In this document: positions 19,655-28,484 of the stretch, in pieces
Numbering within the stretch: position 1 is the first letter of the stretch
How the letters are laid out: each line of letters starts with the position of its first letter
Assembly (NCBI RefSeq): GCF_012726265.1
Contig: NZ_JAASAG010000002.1
Coordinates: forward strand, 372,001-436,000
DNA length: 64,000 nucleotides
Origin: Streptomyces sp. HNM0575
GTDB taxonomy: Bacteria > Actinomycetota > Actinomycetes > Streptomycetales > Streptomycetaceae
Reading direction: 5' to 3'
Program-made: the position numbers and the translations under genes
The notes under the pieces: model-generated
The model's input: the letters and a program-made list of their open reading frames with translations, nothing else
What the model was told of the DNA's origin: nothing
Databases searched by the model: none

Positions 19655-22333
19655 ATGGAGCGCCGCGCGCGCAGGACGCGCGGCCACGGATGGATGGAAA
19701 CCGAACGCGTGACGGAGCACCAAGAGCCTGCGACAGGCAGAGCAGCGCCGCCGCTCACGGCCGTGGGCCCGCCCACGGCGGGGGCGCCGGCGGGCTTCGG
19801 CCTGCGCTCCGGAGAGGTCTCCCCTCCCCTGGGCCGGCGGTCGGCGGGTACGGCGGACGGCGCTGCGCCCCGCACGTGTGAGAGCACCGCGGACGCGGGC
19901 CGCCCGGCAGGCATGGCGCACTCGCACGACGGTGCGCTCCCCGCGGCGTGCGCGGGCGGTGAGGAGGTGGAGCGGGTGCGCCCCCGTACGCGCTCCAAGG
20001 GCGGCACGTCCGGCACTTCAGGCACGCGGGGCGCCTCAGTCCCGGGCACGTCCGGCACGTCCGGCACGTCCAGTACATCCGCCGCATCCGCCGCGACGGG
20101 CCCGTCGGCGGCGTCCGGCGCTTCGGCCGCTTCCGGCTCTTCCGGCGCTTCCGGCGCGGGCTCCGGTGCCAAGTCCGGCGCCGGCTCCGGCACGAGAACG
20201 GGCCGCAAGTCCGGTGGCGGCTCGGGCAGGAAGTCCGGCACCAAGCCGTCCGCCAGATCCGGTCAGGGAGCCGCCGCGCAGCACACGTCACAGCAGCAGA
20301 CCGCCGAGGCCTCACGGGGCTCCGGCGCGAGGGGCGGCGCGGGCCGTGCCGTCCCCGAACCGTCCCACGGCGGGCCGGGACCCGCGAGCGAGCGGCCGTC
20401 CCCCACCCCGTCCCAGCCCCCTACCGCGGAGAGCGGTGCCGTGTCTCATCCGACCACCGGCGACATGACCGCCGCCGACGTACCGCCCGCCGCCCCCAAG
20501 GCCCCGTCCTCCGACCCTCCCGCCGCACGCGAGGCGGCTCCCGGGAACGGCGACGCCGCCGAGCGGGAGCGGCGCGGCGGCGACCGGCTGCGTTTCGTCG
20601 GCGCCGCCACCCGCCGCATCGCACGCGGCATGGACCTGGACGAGACCGTGCTCGGTCTGTGCAGGGCGAGCGTGCCCGCGTACTCCGACGCGATCCTCGT
20701 CTACCTGCGCGACCCGCTGCCCGTCGGCGACGAGCGGCCCACCGGCCCGGTGGTGCTGCGGCTGCGGCGCAGCGACCGCATCCCCGACGACCCGCACGCG
20801 ATGGTGGCCGCGGCGTCCGCCGCCGACGGGCGCGGGCAGACCGACGGCGACCCCGCGAAGGGACCGGGCGGCACCGCCGCGGGCCCCTCGCTCTCCGCGG
20901 TCTCGGACGGCACGGCGGGTGCGGCCGAGTACGTGGAGGTGGTCTCCGGCGGTCCGCTGGCCGAGGTGCTGCGCGGCGTGCGCCCCGTCTTCGCCGACGC
21001 ACCCGCCGCACGCGACGCCCTTCCCGAACTCCTCGGCGACGGCCCGGACGTGCCGTCGGGTCAGCGCGCCATACTCGCCCCGCTGCGCGGGCGCCGCCGC
21101 GTCATCGGCGCCGCCGTGTTCATGCGCGGCCCCGAGCGCGCCCCGTTCGAACCGGACGATCTGCTGATCGCCGCCCAGCTCGCCACGCACACGGCGCTGG
21201 GCGTCGACAAGGCGGTCCTGTACGGGCGTGAGGCGTACATCGCCGACGAGCTCCAGCGCACCATGCTCCCCGACGAGTTGCCGCAGCCGACGGGCTGCCA
21301 TCTCGCCAGCCGCTATCTCCCGGCGGCGGAGACCGCGCGCGTAGGCGGCGACTGGTACGACGCGATTCCGCTGCCGGGCAGCAGGGTCGCCCTGGTCGTG
21401 GGCGATGTCATGGGGCACTCCATGACATCGGCGGCGATCATGGGCCAGCTGCGCACGACGGCGCAGACCCTCGCGCAGCTGGACCTGCCGCCGCAGGAGG
21501 TGCTGCACCACCTCGACGAGCAGGCGCAGCGCCTGGGCAGCGACCGCATGGCGACCTGCCTGTACGCGGTCTACGATCCCGTCGCGCACCGCATCATCAT
21601 CGCCAACGCAGGCCATCCGCCGCCCGTGCTGCTGCATCGCGACGGACGCGCGGAGGTGCTGCGGATACCGGCAGGCGCGCCGATCGGCGTCGGCGGTGTG
21701 GACTTCGAGGCGGTGGAACTGGACGCCCCCGCGGGCGCCACCCTGCTGCTGTACACCGACGGGCTGGTCGAGTCGCGCCAGCGTGACGTGTGGACCGGCA
21801 TCGAGCATCTACGCGAGAAGCTGACGGCGACGGCACGGCTGACCAGGCCGGACGCGTCGGCTCCGCTGGAGCCGCTGTGCGACGAGGTGCTGGACATCCT
21901 CGGCCCGGGCGACCGGGACGACGACATCGCGCTGCTGGCCGCCCGTTTCGACGGGATCGCGCCGAGCGACGTGGCGTACTGGTTCCTCGACCCGCGTGCG
22001 CAGACCGCCGGGCAGGCCCGCAGGCTGGCGCGGCGCGCACTGGCGCGCTGGGACCTGGAGGAGCTGTCCGACGCGGTCGAGCTGCTGGTCAGCGAGGTCG
22101 TCACGAACGCCGTGCGGTATGCCGAACGCCCCATCACGCTGCGGCTGTTGCGTACGGACACGCTGCGCTGCGAGGTCGGCGACGACGTGCCGCAGCTGCC
22201 GCGGCTGCGGCAGGCGCGGGCGACGGACGAGGGCGGTCGCGGGCTGTATCTCGTCAACCGGCTCGCGCGGCGCTGGGGCGCGACGCGGCTGTCGACGGGC
22301 AAGGTGGTGTGGTTCGAACTGCCCGTGTCCTGA
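19655..22333 (+). CDS. GAF - PP2C (SpoIIE/RsbU-type) phosphatase - HATPase fusion
   Basis: A large (892-residue) signalling protein. Residues 1-300 are low complexity, rich in Ser/Gly/Ala/Thr, with a stretch of repeated GTSGTS/ASGSSGASGAG near 115-190. A GAF sensor domain covers about 305-520. The PP2C/SpoIIE phosphatase domain begins after a short helix at about 525 (ELQRTMLPDELP) with GGDWYDA near 563, VVGDVMGHS, NAGHPPPVLL, LLLYTDGLVE and DDIALLAARF near 757: the metal-binding residues are kept. Residues about 775-890 form an RsbW-like HATPase (ELLVSEVVTNAVRYA, DEGGRGLYLVNRLA). Such proteins regulate alternative sigma factors through anti-anti-sigma phosphorylation. Start uncertain: ATG 19655, ATG 19694 or GTG 19709. 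Confidence 0.88.
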   Translation: MERRARRTRGHGWMETERVTEHQEPATGRAAPPLTAVGPPTAGAPAGFGLRSGEVSPPLGRRSAGTADGAAPRTCESTADAGRPAGMAHSHDGALPAACAGGEEVERVRPRTRSKGGTSGTSGTRGASVPGTSGTSGTSSTSAASAATGPSAASGASAASGSSGASGAGSGAKSGAGSGTRTGRKSGGGSGRKSGTKPSARSGQGAAAQHTSQQQTAEASRGSGARGGAGRAVPEPSHGGPGPASERPSPTPSQPPTAESGAVSHPTTGDMTAADVPPAAPKAPSSDPPAAREAAPGNGDAAERERRGGDRLRFVGAATRRIARGMDLDETVLGLCRASVPAYSDAILVYLRDPLPVGDERPTGPVVLRLRRSDRIPDDPHAMVAAASAADGRGQTDGDPAKGPGGTAAGPSLSAVSDGTAGAAEYVEVVSGGPLAEVLRGVRPVFADAPAARDALPELLGDGPDVPSGQRAILAPLRGRRRVIGAAVFMRGPERAPFEPDDLLIAAQLATHTALGVDKAVLYGREAYIADELQRTMLPDELPQPTGCHLASRYLPAAETARVGGDWYDAIPLPGSRVALVVGDVMGHSMTSAAIMGQLRTTAQTLAQLDLPPQEVLHHLDEQAQRLGSDRMATCLYAVYDPVAHRIIIANAGHPPPVLLHRDGRAEVLRIPAGAPIGVGGVDFEAVELDAPAGATLLLYTDGLVESRQRDVWTGIEHLREKLTATARLTRPDASAPLEPLCDEVLDILGPGDRDDDIALLAARFDGIAPSDVAYWFLDPRAQTAGQARRLARRALARWDLEELSDAVELLVSEVVTNAVRYAERPITLRLLRTDTLRCEVGDDVPQLPRLRQARATDEGGRGLYLVNRLARRWGATRLSTGKVVWFELPVS

Positions 22334-22412
22334 ACGGTGTTCGCAATCCTGCGTGCGCCGAAGCCGGTGACGCCTGCCGCCGGTGACGCCGCCGTCTGAA
22401 CGTGTACGTATA

Positions 22413-22453
22413 CGACCCGGGCCGGTCCTCCGCGGGAGGGCCGGCCCGAGTCG
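22413..22453. terminator. Bidirectional terminator between phosphatase and ahpD genes
   Basis: A long hairpin: CGACCCGGGCCGGTCCTCC pairs imperfectly with GAGGGCCGGCCCGAGTCG around GCGG. It lies midway between two convergent genes. Confidence 0.75.
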
Positions 22454-22467
22454 TCGTCCCGTACGGC

Positions 22468-23043
22468 TCAATCGGCAGGCGCGCAGGGCCGGTTCGGCCC
22501 TTCGGGCGCGGGGGCCCGTAGCAGGGCCTCGGCCTCCAGCGTCGTGGCGACCGCGTGCACCACGGCAGCGATCTTGAACGCCTCCTGGACCGTCTCGCGG
22601 CCGGCGCCCGCCCCGCGCAGCGCCCGCTCGTGGGAGTCGAGGCACTCCCCGCAGCCGTTCAGCGCCGATACGGCCAGCGACCACAGCTCGAAGTCGGCCC
22701 TGGCGACGCCCGGTTCGCCGAGGACGTCCGTGCGCAGGCCCACGCGGAGTGATGCGTAACCGGGGTCGGAGAGCAGATGCCTGGTGCGGAAGAAGACGTT
22801 GTTCACCGCCATGACGGACGCCGCACGCTTCGCCGCCTCATGCGCCTGTGGGCTCAGCCGCTCCCTGGCCTCGGGCTCCAGCGCGCGCAGTACGACGGCG
22901 GAGCGGGAGGCGATCGCGCAGACCAGCAGCGTGCCCCACAGCTGCTGCCGCGGCAGCGGCGAACCGTCCACGACAGATTCGAGATTGAGCCGGAGATCCC
23001 TGGCGTAGCCGGGAAGCGCCGACTTGAGTTGGTCGAGAGCCAT
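22468..23043 (-). CDS. ahpD: Alkyl hydroperoxide reductase AhpD
   Basis: A 191-residue all-helical carboxymuconolactone-decarboxylase-fold thiol reductase. The redox pair is C131/C134 in [11 protein letters not shown], with H138 and an upstream Glu (F118-E119-L) as the proton relay. In Mycobacterium and Streptomyces AhpD passes electrons to the peroxiredoxin AhpC and lies directly downstream of ahpC, opposite oxyR. Here neither ahpC nor oxyR is present: the upstream 336 bases carry short repeats and then an ANTAR gene. ATG at 23043 is the natural start. It may serve another peroxiredoxin encoded elsewhere. Confidence 0.9.
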   Translation of the reverse strand: MALDQLKSALPGYARDLRLNLESVVDGSPLPRQQLWGTLLVCAIASRSAVVLRALEPEARERLSPQAHEAAKRAASVMAVNNVFFRTRHLLSDPGYASLRVGLRTDVLGEPGVARADFELWSLAVSALNGCGECLDSHERALRGAGAGRETVQEAFKIAAVVHAVATTLEAEALLRAPAPEGPNRPCAPAD

Positions 23044-23379
23044 GGGCGGTCGCCTCCGCTGCGGGCGTCGGTGGGTGTTCGGAGCCGGCGGGCGTTCGGA
23101 GCCTGCGGGCGTTCGTAGCCTGCGGGTGCTCGTGGCCGGCGGGCGGGCCGACACTCCATGGTCATGGTCCTCCGGCCCGGCCGCTTCTGCTCGGACCGAC
23201 GTGGCGAAGCCGCCGTCAACGGCCGCTGCCCGATTCGCAGTTCGTAAGCACGCCGACAGTGCGGAAGTCAAGCCCCGGAGTCCCACAGTGGCCGAGAACG
23301 CACACGCTGTGATTGTCTGCTGGACAGCGGGTGCGCATTCAAGCCACCCGGTCTCCTCTGTCGCAGAAGTGGGGCAGCT
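23044..23379. other. Intergenic region upstream of ahpD
   Basis: A 336-base region between divergent ahpD and the ANTAR-like gene. It has four 17-bp repeats next to ahpD (23077-23144) and a lower-GC promoter-like zone at about 23210-23370. No remnant of ahpC (N-terminus MLTVGD-type) or oxyR was found on either strand. Confidence 0.5.
23077..23144. repeat. Four 17-bp tandem repeats upstream of ahpD
   Basis: GTTCGGAGCCGGCGGGC and three variants of it stand head to tail (starts 23077, 23094, 23111, 23128), 34 bases before the ahpD start codon. Confidence 0.75.
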
Positions 23380-23658
23380 GTGAACTGTGCGGAGCATCCG
23401 GGGAACGGAATCGGCCGACTTCACGCCGGCGACGCCTCCCAGGAGGTCGTCGACCGCGCTCAGGACGCCTTGATGGCGGCACACGGCTGTACGGCGCAGG
23501 TGGCGGCGGGCATCCTCACAGGGGTCGCCCGTAGTTCCGGTACGGGACTGCGTGCCGTCGCCGAGAAGGTGGTGGCCGTCGCCGAGCGGCACGCACAAGC
23601 CCCGCCGGACGCCATAAGGGCCGCCATCACGTGGGCGCTGCGCAACGCGCTCCCGTAG
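23380..23658 (+). CDS. ANTAR-like mini-protein
   Basis: A 92-residue protein whose residues about 20-88 resemble an ANTAR RNA-binding helical domain: [24 protein letters not shown], then a second helix [20 protein letters not shown] proteins usually carry a receiver or GAF domain in front; here only a 19-residue lead is present. GTG 23380 follows GTGGGGCAGCT; the frame has no better start. It could act as an RNA-binding anti-terminator, or bind a partner; the sequence does not say. The GC and codon pattern look like a real gene, but a missed frame cannot be excluded. Confidence 0.6.
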   Translation: MNCAEHPGNGIGRLHAGDASQEVVDRAQDALMAAHGCTAQVAAGILTGVARSSGTGLRAVAEKVVAVAERHAQAPPDAIRAAITWALRNALP

Positions 23659-23723
23659 GGCCGGGCCCCGTAGGACCAGGATCCTGTAGGGCCGGGACCC
23701 CGTAGGACCGGGACGCCCGGCGC

Positions 23724-24035
23724 TCACTCCTCGCGCGGGGGACGGCCCCTGCGCGGATGGGGCCGGGCGTCGCGGGGCAGGCGCCGCGCCTCCGCGAGGG
23801 CCTTGCGCAGCAGATAGTCGATCTGGGCGTTCGTGGAACGCAGTTCCTCCGCCGCCCAGCGTGCGATCGCCTCGTACATCGCCGGATCGAGCCGCAGCAG
23901 CACCTGCTTGCGCTGCCGCGTGGACCTCCCCGGCTTCCGGCGCGGAGCGTCCGCGGACCCGCCGTCCGTACCGTCCGGGGACGGTACGGACTCCACGGGC
24001 TCCGCGGAGCCGTCGCGTTCAGGAGGGTCCGTCAC
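23724..24035 (-). CDS. Ribbon-helix-helix (Arc-like) small DNA-binding protein
   Basis: A 103-residue protein: an acidic, disordered N-terminus (1-30), a basic [13 protein letters not shown], then the ribbon-helix-helix core [36 protein letters not shown] (about 42-84), and a basic C-terminal tail. Its GTG start overlaps the stop of the SPFH gene (GTGA), so the two are translationally coupled. It may autoregulate the pair through the palindrome at 25106-25121. Confidence 0.75.
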   Translation of the reverse strand: MTDPPERDGSAEPVESVPSPDGTDGGSADAPRRKPGRSTRQRKQVLLRLDPAMYEAIARWAAEELRSTNAQIDYLLRKALAEARRLPRDARPHPRRGRPPREE

Positions 24036-25045
24036 TGGTAGAGCGTCCCCGTGTTCATCACCGGCTGGGGCGAGCGGTCACCGCAGAGCACGACCAGCAG
24101 ATTGCTGACCATCGCGGCCCTGCGCTCATCGTCCAGCTCCACGAAGTCCTGTGCGGCGATGCGGGTCACGGCGTCCTCGACCATGCCGCACGCGCCCTCC
24201 ACGATCGTCTTGCGGGCCGCGACCACGGCGCCCGCCTGCTGCCGCTGGAGCATGGCGGAGGCGATCTCCGGCGCGTAGGCGAGATGCGTGAAGCGGGACT
24301 CGACGATCTTCACGCCGGCCGCCTCGACGCGCAGGGTCAGCTCCACGGCCAGCTTCTCCGTGATCTCCTCGGCGTTGCCGCGCAGGGAGAGGCCGTCCTC
24401 GTCGTGGGCGTCGTAGGGGTACTCGATGGCGATGTGCCGCACGGCGGCCTCGGTCTGGGTGGCGACGAACTCCACGAAGTCGTCCACGGAGAAGGTCGCC
24501 TGGGCGGTGTCCCGCACCTGCCAGACCACGACGGCGGCCAGCTCGATCGGGTTGCCGTAGGCGTCGTTGACCTTCAGCACGGCCGTCTCGTGGTTGCGCA
24601 CACGCGTGGAGACCTTGCTGCGGCTGGTCAGCGGGTTGACCCAGCGCAGCCCGTCCGTACGGATCGTGCCCGTGTACCGGCCGAAGAGCTGCACGACGCG
24701 GGCCTCGCCCGGAGCGACCATGTTGAGCCCGGACATCGCGAAGATCGAGCCGATCAGCACCAGGACGCCGCCGACGATCAGTCCCGCGCCCGCCCCTCCG
24801 GAGCCGCCCGACGCGAGGCTGCCGCCGAAGACTATGCCTCCGACGCCCAGCAGGAAGCCGATCAGTCCGAGGAGGAGCGCGAGACCGCCGGGGATGCTGT
24901 TCGCGGTGACTTCGCGGACTTGGGGGTCGGGCATCTCGACGAGGTCCTGCTGCCCGCCGTCCGCACCGGGCGAGCCCGGGCCCTGTGAACTCGCCTTCGA
25001 ACCCGATGTGTTGGGCGTGTTGTGTGCCGGATCCTGCGCTGACAT
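24032..25045 (-). CDS. SPFH/Band 7 membrane protein
   Basis: A 337-residue stomatin/prohibitin-type scaffold. The N-terminus (1-45) is polar; membrane segments cover about 50-74 and 84-108 ([37 protein letters not shown]). The SPFH domain (about 112-290) begins [19 protein letters not shown] and includes [20 protein letters not shown]; its end ([17 protein letters not shown]) is coiled. The family forms membrane microdomain scaffolds. ATG 25045 begins the polar tail and has GGGGG upstream. Transcribed into the RHH gene. Confidence 0.88.
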   Translation of the reverse strand: MSAQDPAHNTPNTSGSKASSQGPGSPGADGGQQDLVEMPDPQVREVTANSIPGGLALLLGLIGFLLGVGGIVFGGSLASGGSGGAGAGLIVGGVLVLIGSIFAMSGLNMVAPGEARVVQLFGRYTGTIRTDGLRWVNPLTSRSKVSTRVRNHETAVLKVNDAYGNPIELAAVVVWQVRDTAQATFSVDDFVEFVATQTEAAVRHIAIEYPYDAHDEDGLSLRGNAEEITEKLAVELTLRVEAAGVKIVESRFTHLAYAPEIASAMLQRQQAGAVVAARKTIVEGACGMVEDAVTRIAAQDFVELDDERRAAMVSNLLVVLCGDRSPQPVMNTGTLYQ

Positions 25046-25105
25046 AGGGGTGCCCCCGTCTCCGTGTCGTTCGGCCGCCGGCCGCTGCCGCCGACCCTGT
25101 CTAGC

Positions 25106-25121
25106 AAAGTGATAGCACTTT
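25106..25121. promoter_or_regulatory. Perfect inverted repeat upstream of SPFH-RHH genes
   Basis: AAAGTG, ATAG, CACTTT: a perfect AT-rich inverted repeat 61 bases before the SPFH start, in a locally AT-rich promoter-like zone (25101-25130). A likely operator, possibly bound by the RHH protein encoded two genes down. Confidence 0.6.
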
Positions 25122-25131
25122 AGCGCAAAAG

Positions 25132-25170
25132 CACGGTCCCGGCCAGCATGGGGGCCTGGCCGGAACCGTG
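25132..25170 (-). terminator. Hairpin downstream of the FtsX-like permease gene (distal)
   Basis: CACGGTCCCGGCCAG and CTGGCCGGAACCGTG form a 15-bp stem with one mismatch. It lies about 50 bases past the permease stop, behind a second hairpin. Confidence 0.65.
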
Positions 25171-25178
25171 AGCAGGTG

Positions 25179-25213
25179 GGAGCGGCCCTCCGGATCGCCC
25201 GGAGGACCGCTCC
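25179..25213 (-). terminator. Hairpin downstream of the FtsX-like permease gene (proximal)
   Basis: GGAGCGGCCCTCCGG, a 5-base loop and CCGGAGGACCGCTCC form a 15-bp stem with one mismatch, six bases after the permease stop codon. With the next hairpin it makes a tandem terminator. Confidence 0.75.
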
Positions 25214-25218
25214 GCGGA

Positions 25219-27711
25219 TCACTCCGTACGCAGGCCGTCCGGCCGCATCATCCGCCACAGGAACGGCAGGCTGATCAGCGTCACCAGGACGATCACCCCT
25301 GCACCCGCGCCGGCGGCCGGCAGGAAGACCAGCCAGTCCGCCCTCGCCTCGCCGAGCATCTGAAGCAGCACCCAGCCGAGGCCCAGCCCGAAGGCGACCG
25401 CCAGCACGATGCCCAGCACCACGGGCACGGCCGTCTGCCAGAGCACCGAGACGCCGAGCGTGGAACGCTTCGTGCCGAACGCGACCAGCACCGACAACTG
25501 CCGCTTGCGCTCCCGCAGTTGCTCCAGCGTCGAGACGGTCATGCTGGCGCCGATCAGCAGCAGCAGGGCTATCGAGGCCGCCATGACCGCCCGCTGGACC
25601 CCGTCGACCTCCTGGGCGGCCTCCTGGTCGGCGCTCTCCCACAGCGTGTACGCGGGGTCGGTGTGGAAGACCGTCGTACGCAGGCTCTCCAGCGCCTCGT
25701 CGGTACGTGCCGTCACCGCCCAACCCTGGTACGACGGGGTGTCCAGCTGCTTCTCGGAGAGCACCGAGGGCGTCAGCAGCAGACCGGCGTGGGCATAGCC
25801 CTCGGGCGAGGTGATGCCCTTGACCGTGCGGGCGGAGGACGGCACCCTCCAGACCTTCCGATGGGCGTTCTTGTCGTCGGGCGGTGCGCTGCCGAGGAGC
25901 AGGGGCATGCGGCGCTTCACCGGCGAGCCTTCCTCCTCGCTCCTGGGCTGCACCATGAAGACGTCCCCGTCGCGGCACTCGCCGATCCGGGCCGCTCCGC
26001 GCAGCGCGTCGCAGGTGCCGACGGTGACGTTGACGCCGTCGTCGCCGCCCTCCGCGGAGTCCAGCCACGACTCGAGATAGCCGCGCGCCTGCGTGACGCC
26101 GTGGGTCTGCCTCAGCCGGGCGGTGAGGGCCTGGGCGTCGGCGAGCCTGGACTCGGGCCCGTAGATGTCGAGTTGGGTCTGGTTCTGCTTCAGGTGGTCG
26201 TTGTGCTCCTCGTCGGTCTTGACCACGGAGAAGAGCAGCTGAAGCGCGATCGCGCCGGCTACCGCGACCGTGATCCCGCTGACGGCCCTGGAGGCGTTCC
26301 CGCTGCTGAGCTGGAGCCTGCGGGTGGCGAGCTGCCAGGAGACCGGGCCGCCGCGCAGCCGCCCTACGAGGCGTTCCACCAGCCACGGCAGCAGCAGTAC
26401 GACACCGGTGAGCACGAGCACCACGCCGGAGCTGACCTGTATCTCGTTGACCGTGCCGCCGCCGCTGTCCAGATCGCCCGCGAGCGGGATCAGCATCGCC
26501 GCACCGGCCACCGGCGGCACCAGCCGCCACAGCAGCCGCCGCTTGCGCTGCTCGCTCTTGCGTACGAGACCCAGCGGCTCGATGGCGACGCCCCGCAGCG
26601 CGAAGATGGTGACGGCCACGGCGGTCACGGGCACGCCGACGACGATCAGCAGCCCCAGCAGCGGACCCGGCGTGACGTCCTCCGGGAAGACGCTGATGTG
26701 GAACAGCTCGACCCTGCCCATGAACGCCCGGCCCAGCAGGAAGAACCAGCCGCCGAGCAGCAGCCCCAGCAGAGCCCCCACCAGCGTCTCCCCCGCCGCC
26801 ATCCGCCGCGCGGTCGCGACGTCGGCCCCGACGAGCCGCAGCGCCGCGAGTCTCGCGTCACGCTGCTCACCGCCGAAGCGCACCGCGGTCGCGATGAAGA
26901 TGGCCACCGGCATCACCAGCACCGCACACGCCACCACGACCAGCAGCACCAGCGAGGGATCCATCGGCTGCTCGTCCTGCGAGCCGCCGAAGTGCGTGAC
27001 CCTCGTGGCCCCGTTGTCCACGGACAGGTCGTCCGCGCCCTTGTAGAAGGCGAGTTCGGCGGGTCCTATCAGGCCGTCCTCGCCGATGATCTCCGTGACC
27101 CTGCCGTCCAGCCGCTCCCGCAGGACGTCGCCCTGGGGGGAGTCGAGCACCTTCTTCAGCGCCGGCGAGACGGCCAGCTCGCCCGCTCCCGGGATGTGGT
27201 CCAGCCCGGGGGGAGTGGCCGGGCTGGACCCCTCGGCCTGCAACAGACGGCCGTACAACTGGTAGCCGTTCCAGCGGTTGTTGGCGTCCTTGCCGAGAAC
27301 CGAGTACTCGCTGCGCTTGTTCTTCTCGTTCGGCTCCTGGACGCTGAAGGCGCCCGAGCGTGCGTCTTCGCGGGTGCTGTGAGCGCGGATGATCTCCGGC
27401 ACCGCCGCCGCGAGCAGCAGCACCGCAACGCCGAGCGCGACGCCGACGGCCGTCAGCAGCGTACGCATCCATCCCTGCCGCCCGCCGCTGGTCGCGAAGC
27501 GGGCGCCCAGCGCGAGATCACGGGCCCATTCCCGGAGACCGGCGGCGCCGCTGCCGCGCCTTCCCGCAGCGGCGCCGGTTCCTCCTGTCCGCCGGGCCGG
27601 TCCGGCTGGTCCCGCCGGTCCGGCCCCTCCGGGGTGCCCGTGGAGGTGCGGCTCCCCGCGCCCGCCCTCCGTGTCCTCCGCGCCCGGGGCGCGGGTGCCG
27701 GCGGCGCTCAC
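25219..27711 (-). CDS. ABC transporter permease, FtsX/MacB-like
   Basis: An 830-residue membrane protein. After a Gly/Pro-rich N-terminus there is a first membrane segment (about 80-105), a large extracytoplasmic region, a block of three FtsX-type segments in the middle (about 360-500), another extracytoplasmic region, and a C-terminal FtsX block ending VTLISLPFLWRMMRPD. The two FtsX repeats fit an exporter or mechanotransmission ABC permease for lipid or peptide stress. Its GTG overlaps the ATPase stop (GTGA), so the two proteins are made coordinately. The ATPase and a PadR regulator precede it. Confidence 0.88.
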   Translation of the reverse strand: MSAAGTRAPGAEDTEGGRGEPHLHGHPGGAGPAGPAGPARRTGGTGAAAGRRGSGAAGLREWARDLALGARFATSGGRQGWMRTLLTAVGVALGVAVLLLAAAVPEIIRAHSTREDARSGAFSVQEPNEKNKRSEYSVLGKDANNRWNGYQLYGRLLQAEGSSPATPPGLDHIPGAGELAVSPALKKVLDSPQGDVLRERLDGRVTEIIGEDGLIGPAELAFYKGADDLSVDNGATRVTHFGGSQDEQPMDPSLVLLVVVACAVLVMPVAIFIATAVRFGGEQRDARLAALRLVGADVATARRMAAGETLVGALLGLLLGGWFFLLGRAFMGRVELFHISVFPEDVTPGPLLGLLIVVGVPVTAVAVTIFALRGVAIEPLGLVRKSEQRKRRLLWRLVPPVAGAAMLIPLAGDLDSGGGTVNEIQVSSGVVLVLTGVVLLLPWLVERLVGRLRGGPVSWQLATRRLQLSSGNASRAVSGITVAVAGAIALQLLFSVVKTDEEHNDHLKQNQTQLDIYGPESRLADAQALTARLRQTHGVTQARGYLESWLDSAEGGDDGVNVTVGTCDALRGAARIGECRDGDVFMVQPRSEEEGSPVKRRMPLLLGSAPPDDKNAHRKVWRVPSSARTVKGITSPEGYAHAGLLLTPSVLSEKQLDTPSYQGWAVTARTDEALESLRTTVFHTDPAYTLWESADQEAAQEVDGVQRAVMAASIALLLLIGASMTVSTLEQLRERKRQLSVLVAFGTKRSTLGVSVLWQTAVPVVLGIVLAVAFGLGLGWVLLQMLGEARADWLVFLPAAGAGAGVIVLVTLISLPFLWRMMRPDGLRTE

Positions 27712-28484
27712 AGGGCGCCCGCCATGCTCCGGGCGCGTCCGTCGCGCACGACGATCTCGCGGTCCGAGTAGGCGGCGACCCGCGACTCGTGCGTGACGAG
27801 CACGACCGCCGCCTCGGACTCCCGGGCCGCCTCGGTCAGCAGCTGCATCACGCGCTCGCCGTTGAGGGAGTCGAGGGCGCCCGTCGGCTCGTCGGCGAAG
27901 AGCACGCGCGGCCCGGCCGCGAGCGCGCGGGCCACGGCCACGCGCTGGCCCTGACCGCCGGAGACCTCGCCGGGACGCTTGCGCCGTACGTCCTCGACCT
28001 CCAGCCGCTCCAGCCACGCCGCGGCACGCGACTCGGCCTCCTTGCGGCCGAAGCCGGCGAGGCGCAGCGGCAGCCCGGCGTTCTCCAGGCACGTCAACTC
28101 CGGGACCAGCTGCCCGAACTGGAAGACGAAGCCGAAGTCCGAGCGGCGCAGGGCGCTGCGCGCGGCGTCGTTCATCGAGGTCAGGTCCTGGCCGCGGTAC
28201 GTCACCGTGCCGGAGTCCGCCTGGACGATCCCGGCGAGGCAGTGCAGCAGGGTCGACTTGCCCGATCCGGACGGGCCCATGACCGCGACGATCTCGCCGG
28301 AGCGGATGTCGAAGTCGGCGCCGTCGAGGGCGGCCGTCGAGCCGTAGGTCTTGTACAGCGCTCTCGCGGAGAGCAGGGACCCCGAAGCCGCACCGGCTCC
28401 GTCTGCGGCGGCCGTCGCGGTGGACGCCGCCGCTCCGTCCGCCCCCGTGGACGCTGTGGATGCTTCGGACGCTGTGGACGTCAT
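27708..28484 (-). CDS. ABC transporter ATP-binding protein (LolD/MacB-like)
   Basis: A 258-residue ATPase that pairs with the FtsX-like permease. After about 37 low-complexity residues (Ala/Ser/Thr) come the Walker A GPSGSGKST, Q-loop QFGQLVPELT, signature VSGGQGQRVAVARAL, Walker B VLFADEPTGALDS and H-loop VLVTHE. The group belongs with antimicrobial-peptide and lipid exporters. ATG 28484 has GGAGG nine bases upstream and overlaps the PadR stop (ATGA). Confidence 0.93.
   Translation of the reverse strand: MTSTASEASTASTGADGAAASTATAAADGAGAASGSLLSARALYKTYGSTAALDGADFDIRSGEIVAVMGPSGSGKSTLLHCLAGIVQADSGTVTYRGQDLTSMNDAARSALRRSDFGFVFQFGQLVPELTCLENAGLPLRLAGFGRKEAESRAAAWLERLEVEDVRRKRPGEVSGGQGQRVAVARALAAGPRVLFADEPTGALDSLNGERVMQLLTEAARESEAAVVLVTHESRVAAYSDREIVVRDGRARSMAGAL

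Noticed and set aside
23077..23144. The 17-bp repeats upstream of ahpD as a CRISPR array
   Set aside because: Copies are contiguous without spacers and no cas gene is present.
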